Source: Charina bottae
Lineage: Eukaryota > Chordata > Lepidosauria > Squamata > Charinaidae
DNA length: 64,000 nt
Direction of reading: 5' to 3'
Assembly (NCBI GenBank): GCA_023362775.1
Contig: JALMGJ010000003.1
Location: 183,973,725-184,037,724, forward strand
Part shown: piece by piece, positions 55,340 to 64,000 of the stretch
Position numbering within the stretch: the stretch's first letter is position 1
Layout of the letters: every line of letters begins with the position of its first letter
Translations under genes and position numbers: made by a program
The notes under the pieces: model-generated
Told to the model about the DNA's origin: nothing
Seen by the model: the letters and a program-made list of their open reading frames with translations, nothing else
Database searches by the model: none

Positions 55340-55655
55340 AGGTCCCTTCTAATAAAAGTTGTCATCTTGCGGGACCTAGGAAGCATGCCTTCTCTGTTGC
55401 GGCCCCTGCCCTCTGGAATAGCATCATACCAAGGATATGGACAGCACCCTCTCTCCTGGGGTTCCAAAAAGCCCTTAAAACCTGGCTTTGGTCCCAGGCC
55501 TGTGGTTAATGTGTTGCAGGGAGGGGCACATCATGCTTTGTTTAAATGGTTGTTTTTAGTCTGGGCTGCCTTGTTTAATTTTGTTTATGATTTTAATTGT
55601 TTTAATTTATATTATATTTTTTAAGCTGCCCATAGTCCACTGGAGGACTCAAAAT
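55340..55655 (+). pseudogene. L2-clade LINE 3' end relic
   Basis: Two overlapping frames read GPRKHAFSVAAPALWN and FQKALKTWLW, matching GSRRRAFSVTAPTLWN and FRKNLKTWFC at the C-terminus of the intact L2 ORF2. The 3' UTR GCTGCCCATAGTCC follows. The 5' part is missing. Confidence 0.78.
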
Positions 55656-55740
55656 AATAATAAGTATAAGTATAAGAAGTATAAGTATAAGTATAAGTAT
55701 AAGTATAAGTATAAGTATAAGTAAATATAAGTATAAAAGT
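55656..55740. repeat. (AAGTAT)n microsatellite
   Basis: About ten imperfect AAGTAT units grow from the L2 tail. Confidence 0.93.
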
Positions 55741-55800
55741 ATATGACAATACTGTATAAGTATATACTGTATAAATATGAGCACTGACAATACACTAGAC

Positions 55801-56068
55801 CAGGGGTGGGCAACGTCAGGCCTGTGGGCCGTATAAGGCCCACGGGGCTCCTGCCTAAGGCCTGTGGAGCTCCTGCCCACAAATCCCGCCCCTTCCACAT
55901 GGTTGGCTTTCGCCTGCAAACCCCGCCCCACAGTGCTTGTGATTGGCTCCGGCCCGCAAACTCTGGCCCCTGGTCCATGGAAATCCCAGAAACCCCACCC
56001 CTCAACCCCTGGTCCCTGGTTATAAATATCTAAATGGCCCTTGGCAGAAAAAAAGTTCCCCACCCCTG
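55801..56068. mobile_element. Non-autonomous hAT MITE
   Basis: The 268-bp element is bounded by perfect 8-bp duplications, CACTAGAC (55793-55800, 56069-56076). Ends are CAGGGGTGGG and CCACCCCTG. The interior GCCCGCAAACTC and CACATGGTTGG blocks resemble those of the 1.9-kb hAT element at 26366, so the two may be related. No transposase is present. Confidence 0.9.
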
Positions 56069-56076
56069 CACTAGAC

Positions 56077-56389
56077 CTATGGACTAGTTTAGCAGAATGA
56101 AAGTGAGATTGCTTAGATAAAGCACCAAAGAAGTGATGAAAAAGATTTGTACTAAAGTATAACCGTGGGGATTGTGGGGAAGAAGCTTAAGGAACCCCAC
56201 TTGAGAGAGCTAGAGGGACCAGCCTATCACATCCCTGTGCATATGCATGAATAATCACATTACATGAGTAATGTAATCACATTTACCTGTGCCTCTTTAA
56301 AGCCTTAATCAAACACAAACACAAATAATATATTAGCACTTTGAAATGCCATAAAAATGTTTGTAGCATTATTCTTTTATCTTTTATAA
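56077..56389. other. Unannotated stretch
   Basis: No gene or repeat recognised. Confidence 0.4.
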
Positions 56390-56975
56390 ATGAGTTCAAA
56401 ATAAAGAGGAAGAAGACTTCTGAGGAAGAAATGGCGATTTGGATTTACAAAAGAGTCTTGTTAAAGCTTTGAAGAATTTTGTGAGAAGGGACAAGAAAAA
56501 ATGAAAAGAAATAAAATTTTAGGACATTATTTGAAGGGATCAAGATCGTTAAAAGTAAAATGAAGGAATATAAAGTTGGTTTATTTGATCAAGGTTAAAA
56601 TATATATGTTATTATCTCTGGTATCTCTTAATGGACTTTTGCTGATCAGGACTGAAATGATGAGGTTTTTAAGGATGTGTTTATAGATAAGAGATGGGAT
56701 ATGAAAAGAAGAGATAATTTGTTGTATTTTAAGAGAAAGTGATAACTTACTAAACTTGTTAATACTTTTCATGAAGGGGGAAGTAATTTCTTTATATATT
56801 TATTTTCTTTACTATATTCTTATTTTTTAATTTCTTTTCTATTTTTTCCATTTTCTTTTTCTTTTCTGCACCTTCTATTTTTTCTTTTTCTTTTTAATTT
56901 TTTTAGTGTGTATTAGTTTTTTTTTCACTGTAGTTGCAATTTTTAATAAAATTACTATTAAAATATTTTTTTTAA
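56390..56975 (+). mobile_element. L1 LINE 3' UTR fragment
   Basis: The fragment has a long T-rich run and ends CACTGTAGTTGCAATTTTTA with AATAAAATT. The same arrangement follows the L1 ORF2 C-terminus at 16305-16980 on the other strand. No coding part remains. Confidence 0.6.
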
Positions 56976-57464
56976 AAAAACAAAATAAAAAGGAAGGAAA
57001 AAGGCTGATGAGATGGGGAAAGAAACAAAGAAAGAGCTACAGTACCTGGAGAGGAAAAAGAGGAACATAAGGTATTAAAAGTTAAAAAGAATTCCATGAT
57101 GCAAGTTTGAGGGAATGTCCATGCATCAGCCCCATTTCTCTGTTAAGGGTCAAGCTGGGAACTGGACTTCAATAAACCCTTTTCATACATTCTTTGGAAT
57201 ATGTGAGAGCTGAAAGAGGAGAGAGATGGGAAGAGCTCTTGATAAAAGAAAGCACTCTTTACTCTTGCCACTGTTTTAAACATGGCAAATTGTGTGAACA
57301 ATTGTTCCGATGAACTGTGGCTGCACTTAATAAATGGTGAAAGCAATGTAAAACGAGGTGCTACTGGCATATATGCTTTTATAATGAAATGACAACATAG
57401 GTGTGCATATGAGTATTCCCAGTTGATTCCCAGAAAGCTTAAAGGAAGACTGATCAAGAAAAGA
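56976..57464. other. Unannotated stretch
   Basis: Frames on the minus strand at 57143-57554 are interrupted and resemble no family. Confidence 0.4.
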
Positions 57465-57580
57465 TTTCCTGACGTTTTGCCGGCAACTGTGGCTGGCATC
57501 TACAGAGGCAACAGAGGTGTAGCAGACCACCTTGCCTCTGAAGATGCCAGCCACAGAAACATAAGGAAATTTGTTGTCTA
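57465..57580. repeat. PLE pLTR relic, inverted pair
   Basis: GTGGCTGGCATCTACAGAGG and CCTCTGAAGATGCCAGCCAC face each other within about 50 bp. They match the pLTR layout of Penelope-like elements, with CTGAAGATGCC and a GAAAC or AAAAC core followed by GTCAGGAA. Both hammerhead-like cores are damaged: one has AAAAC, and the other lacks the return strand of helix II. Confidence 0.6.
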
Positions 57581-57727
57581 GACCACGGTCACTATACCCT
57601 GAAGCCCAACAGTGCCCATCAGATACTGGCCACGAAAGCCTATACCAGGAAACAGTGCAGTGCTGAACTTAGTTATTTTTTTGGGGGGGGGAAACACCAG
57701 TAGGTAGTTCAGGGAAAGAAATAATAG

Positions 57728-57733
57728 TCGTCG

Positions 57734-57776
<43 letters not shown>
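57728..57776. repeat. (ATC)n microsatellite
   Basis: About fifteen TCA units. Confidence 0.97.
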
Positions 57777-57785
57777 GCATTTCTA

Positions 57786-57860
57786 CTGGGTTTCAAGCCA
57801 GTGACCCTCTGTGTGTCAGGCAAGTTATAATCAGTATGCCACTACAATATCATTGGTAGC
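57786..57860 (-). repeat. tRNA-Val-derived fragment
   Basis: On the minus strand ACTTGCCTGACACACAGAGG and GGCTTGAAACCCAG follow the anticodon and T arms of tRNA-Val. The adjoining ATC repeat may be the tail of a SINE. Confidence 0.5.
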
Positions 57861-59229
57861 AATAGCTGCAGCAGAGCATAGAGAGCTATCAGATGGCAGC
57901 CACTATCGTAGGTGAGGTGGTTCCTGCCTCTGCCCAGTAGCCAATGTGCAGGGCTTTGCCTTAAAGAAAGGATAGCAGGCAAAAGCAACTATTGAGCCAG
58001 CACAGCCTGGACAACACTATTTACAACTTGGAGCAGCAAAATGTTTGCAATGGGCTGGGGGGCAGTAGAGGACAATGTCCATTTTTGCCCTTCAGCAAAG
58101 GTTGGTAGCCCATACTCTGGAAGAGTAGCCTGGCAGTGTGGATACGGTCACCGACTAAAAGTAGCTTTCTGTATTTTCAGGCTGGAGTTTCTCCAGAATA
58201 ACTGCCACTTCAGTGGCTTTTCTGGTGACGGAAATCCTGTTTGTACATGAATGTGCTGAAGCCTGGAAAGGTCCTCTGAAGTCTTTGATGGGACTTCACT
58301 CCAAACAGTGAAGATTCGGAGAAGTCCTTCACTTAAGACACTAAGAGCTCCTCCAAATAGTTCACACAGGCCTGTTAACTGGTATGAATAATCCTCTGTT
58401 AAAGCTGTTTAAGTCCTTGGTCATCTTATGCTAGTGTGTGCCACGCTTTAATTGTGTGCAGTGTGAAGAATTGTTTCCTTTTGCCTGTTAATGCTCTCCC
58501 ACCATTCAGTTTAATTCTAAGTTCTGTTATTATGAGCCTAGCAGAAAATTGCTTTCTTTTCATTTTTGCTACAGTTTGCATAATATTAGAAACCCCTGGA
58601 GCTCCCTCCCTTACTTGACTGTTTTCTACTAAAAAGCATCAACGACTGAAATTGTTCTTTAGATGGCAGCTTCAGTTTCTTTTATTTGCCCTTTCCTTCA
58701 CCCTTTTCAGCTCTCCCATGGCCTTTTAAAATCCAATAATCAAAGATGTACACAGAATTCCAGGCTTTGTATAGAATACAATATTTCATTAGGATTCATC
58801 CTCACTGATTCCAAGGTCCTTTCCTGTTCAATGACCAGAAGCTCACACCCCTCAGCTGGGATCTTAAGCTTCAACAGGCTTTACTCAGCTTGGCAAGGCT
58901 ACTGAAGAAATCTCTATTGGCTTATTCTCCATCAGCAGCTATCTGACTTATTAAATTTGGGTTCAAAGACTACTGCATCTCATTATTTCTCCCCAGTTCA
59001 TGAGAGTAACAATACTGAAGTTCTTTTAAAACAGCTGTGGTTTTGAGTGGTGTGTCTGGGCACTGCACTTCAGATAGTAGACAGAGCTGGGATAAAACTA
59101 CGTTTGACTGAATTAAAGTTAAAATTAAAATTAACACAGTAACACCATAACACAATTATTAACATAATCCTTCCCTATGTGTTAAATAATTTATTCTGTT
59201 ACCTTAAATATTACAATTTAGGGGCAACT
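57861..59229. other. Unannotated stretch
   Basis: No gene or named repeat is visible. Confidence 0.45.
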
Positions 59230-59770
59230 TTGAGCTACACTCAGGGCATTTGGGTCAGAACTCTTGTTTTAAAGAACTCATCCCATGCTCCCCTACATCA
59301 TCCAACATTAACTTCGCTGGACTGGCCATGTTGTTCGAATGCCTGACCATCGTCTTCCAAAGCAGCTACTTTACTCCCAACTTAAGAATGGAAAACGGAA
59401 TATTGGTGGACAGCAAAAGAGATTCAAAGACACTCTCAAAGATAATTTAAAAAAATGTAATATCAGCATTGAGAACTGGGAAGCCCTAACTCTTGAGCGT
59501 TTCAATTGGAGGTCAGCCTTTATTAAAGGCGCTATGGACTTTGAAGAAGCATGAGTACAGGGTGAAAGGGAGAAAAGAGCTAAAAGGAAGGCACATCAAG
59601 CAAACCCTCATCATGACCGTCTCCCACCCGGAAACCTATGCCCTCATTGTGGGAGGTTGTGCGGATCCAGAATTGGCCTTTACAGCCACTTACGGATCCA
59701 CTGTTAAAATTTTACCCTTGGAAGACAATCTTACTCGGCTACGAGTGATCGCCAATGAAATGAAATGATT
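59230..59770 (+). pseudogene. Non-LTR retrotransposon C-terminus with zinc finger
   Basis: The frames read WAGHVVRMPDHRLPKQLLYS, GKRNIGGQQKRFKDTLKDNL and WRSAFIKGAMDFEE, which are typical of the region after the RT in some vertebrate LINEs. A C2H2-type finger follows after a frameshift: CPHCGRLCGSRIGLYSHLRI with a trailing His. A 3' end with CGAGTGATCGCCAATGAAAT comes next. The RT and endonuclease are missing. The clade is not certain. Confidence 0.7.
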
Positions 59771-62694
59771 AGTAGCATCAACAGTCTAGAAAATCCTCTC
59801 CAAAACCTGTTGTTATGTGCATTTTTCCCACCACAAACCTTTTGTCCAGCCTCATGACCTGTGCTCAATATCTTGCTCCACTTCTTCCATGCTTGGGCAA
59901 GCAAAAATTCCATTCCCTTTTTTTCAGAATGAGATTCATTCCAAGATTTGTCTTGAATTAAATACTACACAACTTCCTTGGTATCAATTTTATAACTTAA
60001 CTGCAACCTTTATCTAATCTGGGGCAGAACCACACTTCTTTACAATAGTGGTATACTCTTTGCAAAAATTTAATGCTACTACAAACAGGAAAAACACCAA
60101 ATAGCAATCATTTTGTGATGATGTCTTACTGAGGTCCTGTAAAAAGTGAGTGTACATGACAAGTTGCAGCCATTCAACACAATGTTTACTCTAGTTTAAA
60201 TTTCAGTTCCAGAGGCGCCACGGGATCTAAGGCTTTCAAGATGACGAAAATATCATCACATCATCATGACACAACCTCCACCCCTTTTGTACATGTGTGT
60301 GATGTCACAATGCATATACAAAAGGGTGGCTCTTGCATCACGATGCTGTGATGATGCTTTTGTTGCTTGCCCTCCTTTACCCTCCCTGCAACACTTCTGG
60401 TTCCTAAACTGAAAATATTGAATAAAATAAAGTTGTATTAGTAACACAAAGCATATATGTTCTTGTGCTTATCACTATAATCAGAATTCTGCCCCCCCCC
60501 CAATTTTTCCCTAGAAAATACCACTGTCATAATAAAACTATATAAAGTATTTGGATTTGAAGGCAGTGTTTTTTTTTCACTGCCTCCCCTTTATCTAAGC
60601 AAATTAGAATCTAAATCCATTTTCAACACTAAATGTTCCTGCCATAGTAAACCTTTCAATGATCTGCTCATTTGACAAACTTCTGTCGCAGCATGAATCT
60701 CAGCTAGTCTCTTCATATCATTTTGCCCCACAACTAGTCTGTACTAAATCTTTTGAATGAGAAGATTCTTTTCCTTTGCTTGGCATGATCAGCCAGGATA
60801 TACAAACTGACCATTTGATTCTTGGATCACTTATTTTCAGTGTGAAGGATAGTTTTTCTGCTTTATAGCAGGGTATCTCACATCTGAGAATGCCCAGCAT
60901 AGAAATCTCCAAGAGAAACCTTGGGAGGATGAAATGCCCAGTGATTGATGATTTATAGTTGTATCAAAAATGAGAACATGATGTTTTTTAAAAGTTCTTT
61001 GGAGTTATCTGTTATGTTTAAGTAAAATACAAACTGATTTAGTTCAGGAATAAGTCTCACTGACATCTACATTTTTTACTCTTAAGGAAGAAGGTACAAG
61101 AATCCATTTATATTTACTGAGAATATTGATTAAGTGGGGCTTTCCCCCAGTTCATGTACTTAGAACTGCAGGCTGGCTAGGAATAGCCAATTTTTTTGGT
61201 GTGAAGAGCTGCATTGGTCATTGAAGAATATTTCAGAGCCTGCATGAGTGGGACAAGCATATCTCCACATGCTGTAGGAATTGAGGGGGAGGGGGAGGGG
61301 GAGAGGGAAGAGGGGCAAATTGCAAAAGTATATCATGATGCAAACCAATTATGTACTTGTGTCCAACATTTGAAAACAAATCGGAAGCTCAGGGTTTGCA
61401 ATATGATATTGCAACACATATTTCATCATTTTAGTCTTCATGATTTATACTGGGTTCCTATGCTATATGCATGTAGATCTTGGTACTGAATGCGACCAGA
61501 CATATAGAACTATTCACACATAGATGTAAACCTATTTGCACAAACACAAATGTATTCCTCTCCATCCCTACCACCCCCACATATTGTTGTACAACTATGT
61601 TTACTGCCTTTGGACTGGAGTTGCTTAAAACCATTCAGTGATTTCAGTCTAGAAAAATGTCTTTTTGATGTTAGTTGTCAATAGTAGATGGTATTATTAT
61701 ACAGAGGGATTGCTGAGCCAGGCAAGGTTAAAACCCTTATCTTCATAGTGATTCTGTTGTAGGCAAATGTTTTGCTGCCAGTAGCAGTAAGTAAATTGTA
61801 GTCTTGATTGTGGTCACAGGGAAGGGAAATTTTAAACTGTCCTCCAAAGATTTTGTAGAAGGTCACTGTTTCTCCATGCCTGCTCTCGATGGCTCAGTGA
61901 TGGCTGACCAGATGGAATGTGGGAAGAAGCATGGCAGATTGACAGCAAATTGTGATTTGCCTTTGTGTACTACACAGTTTCTAGAGAATTCACACACATC
62001 GATCCCTAAACTATGGAGGATACAATTCAATTTCCTTTGAAGAAGAAAAGTGAAGACAAATAGGCATTTGGATATCACCTATGACATCTCTGCCTAAAGA
62101 CTGCTTCTATTAACTTGCCTTTTAAAATGTTTGAATATATATGTTTGAGTACACACAGAGCCTCAAACCAGATTTGAATTCCCAATCCCATGCATTTTGA
62201 ACAACTAATGTAGCCACTTGGCAGGACTGCATTGTTTACAGTGAACCAAAGTATTGCCTAAAGAGGGGATTTTGTATAACCAAGGACTTTTTAAAAAGAC
62301 CAATAAATGTCCAGCTTGGCAAAATGAAGCAAATCGTGTATTGTTCAAATGTATGCACTAGGGCTGTGCAATGCTTTTGATTCCCAAAGAATGCTCTGGG
62401 GTGAGCATGAACATAGCATTTACAGTATGTGCAGCTCTTTAAAGGAGCTAGTCTCTTTCCCAGGAATCATATGATAGCTGAATGAATAGAGTATCTGTAC
62501 AGTTGGAAAAAGAAACACAAAAATGCATATGAAATTTCACTTGCATTCTTGATTCGACTCCAGGCATACAGGGCTATTTGCACAGGACTTTTTGAATCCT
62601 GTCCTGTATATCTTTTCAATCTAGTCCTTCTGCCAGTCCAATGCTGAAAATGTTGTGAGAATATTAACTGTTACCGTACACCTTATCACACATT
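59771..62694. other. Mostly unannotated stretch
   Basis: Small signals only: a foldback CCACCCCTTTTGTACATGTG with CATATACAAAAGGGTGG at 60278-60331, a GGGGGA-rich run at 61268-61302, and a fragment related to the 34260 foldback near 62370. Confidence 0.4.
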
Positions 62695-62785
62695 TTATTT
62701 ATGTATTTAACTGCCCAGAGTCGCTCTCTGAGTGAGATGGGCGGGGAATAAATTTGACAGACAAACAAACAAATAAACTCTCCAC
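62695..62785 (+). repeat. L2-clade LINE 3'-tail fragment
   Basis: ACTGCCCAGAGTCGCTCTCT and GAGATGGGCGGGGAATAAAT match the conserved 3' end of L2 elements, followed by AAAC units. Confidence 0.75.
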
Positions 62786-64000
62786 TCTTCTTGCAAAGCC
62801 ATTTAAAGTGCTACTCACCAGTCCCTGAGCAGAGCTTGTGAGCAGTAGAGTCTGCAGGGGCCTCAAAAAAGTGAAGCTGGCAGTCACCGCAGCATGATTG
62901 AAGCCCCACTCCTTTTGTACATCTGTCCATGCTCCATGCATGTATGAAGGGCAGGGCATTGGTTGGGCTGCCACAATCACCATCTTGATTTTTTTGACTC
63001 CCCTCCTGCAGGAACTGTAGCTTGTGACCACGCAAAAGTGGCCAATTCAAGCTGAAAGCTACTGTCAAGCTACTTTCAACAGCAGTGCAAAAGAAGTGAT
63101 CCATTGGGAAGACAGTCTGAGTCACTAACACTAAGTGGCTACAATATAAATGTCTTGCTCAAAAGCCCTCACTGTATGCAAACCCAAGAGATTCTGCATT
63201 TCATCTTCCTTCTGGCTGACTTCAAAAATATTGCATTTGTATATGAATTTGTTAGGGCATGTGAGTACATAAAGCAAAGCACACACATTCAAGAGTAATA
63301 TCAAGTGAACTTTTGAAACAGAATTATGTGCATGTTCCAAGTAATATTATGTCAGAGTGAGAGCTCTTCCAGCATAGCGGTATGACAGAACTGGATGAAA
63401 ACTGGTATTTGAATAGGGTCAGCAGTGTGAATGGATGAATGTTGGAAAAAGCAGGCTGGCTGATATGTAAAATTGGTTTAATAAGTGTTCCTCGTCCTTA
63501 CTTCTAATTATTGGAAACACAGAGTAGCAGTCAAGGATAACTATCCTCTGGGTTCTTATTATTCTTACTATTACTACAGAAAAACAATGACATTATGACT
63601 TTGTCAGTCATGAATCAGCACACAATAACCTGGCAAAATCAGGAATAAACTTGGTGCCCAACTTGGTGCCCAAGTGTCAGAAACATCAGCTGCTTCTGCT
63701 TTATTGTCACATGAAGGATGGAGAGCAGAAAAAAATAACATTATAAAAGGACAATTGATTTTCTCTATTTTATTTTGGCAAGTAGAGGGATTTTTGTTTT
63801 TTGCAAGAAAACTACTGATTTGATTTTTTTATATTGTTGTCAAAGCTCCTTCTCTGCAACATCAAAATAAATGTGTGTGTGTATGTATTTTTTTACACAA
63901 TGAAATTGAAAGTGATAAATACCAAAGTTGGACTGAAAATCCAATTTCTGGCATATGGGTACCTGTGAATATCTAAGGCTCTGTTCTGAAGAAGGAACAT
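62786..64000. other. Unannotated stretch at window end
   Basis: A block near 62860-63000 (GGCAGTCACCGCAGCATG, CACCATCTTGATTTTTTTGA) is a copy of a dispersed repeat also seen near 15400 and 20500. Nothing else is recognisable. Confidence 0.4.

Overview
The window reads as non-coding nuclear DNA of a squamate reptile (lizard or snake). The strongest clues are a Sauria-type tRNA SINE, a nearly full-length Bov-B LINE, an intact L2-clade LINE, L1 and Penelope-like fragments, and several hAT and Tigger-like non-autonomous DNA transposons. The background is AT-rich with many vertebrate-style microsatellites. I found no host protein-coding gene I could name. One weak exon-like stretch lies near 10.53 kb. 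The genus cannot be fixed from the sequence alone.

Layout. 1-2.3 kb: an inverted-tandem Penelope-like element (PLE) with hammerhead-like ribozyme folds in both pLTR arms, followed by a SINE. 2.9-4.1 kb: two CpG-rich hAT MITEs of one family. 4.1-16.3 kb: mostly unique AT-rich DNA with scattered SINE, foldback and Tigger-like copies and a palindromic hAT MITE. 16.3-17.8 kb: an L1 3' end carrying a Bov-B fragment, then a GC-rich LTR-like block with small ORFs. 18.4-20.4 kb: TCC/CTG and other microsatellites and SINEs. 24.3-25.3 kb: three copies of a foldback family. 26.37-28.26 kb: a 1.9-kb CpG-rich hAT-type element with an internal 176-bp tandem array. 36.8-46.7 kb: a nested cluster in which an old minus-strand LINE was invaded by a full-length L2-clade LINE (44-bp target duplication) and by a 3.19-kb Bov-B (12-bp duplication). 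50-56 kb: a large inverted repeat, a solo LTR, L2 relics, an LTR and another hAT MITE. 56-60 kb: L1 3' UTR, a second PLE relic and a LINE C-terminus with a zinc finger. 60-64 kb: little recognisable.

Function. The only genes that look able to work are selfish. The L2 ORF2 keeps the endonuclease and reverse-transcriptase signatures I checked over 1038 codons. The Bov-B keeps all catalytic motifs but is frameshifted. SINEs and MITEs here probably depended on LINE or transposase proteins encoded elsewhere. I did not find a previously undescribed gene system. The most interesting signals are the hammerhead-like PLE arms, the L2 with its very long target duplication, the hAT element with repeated splice-donor-like sites, the GC-rich LTR-like block and the unclassified inverted repeat at 50.7-51.2 kb.
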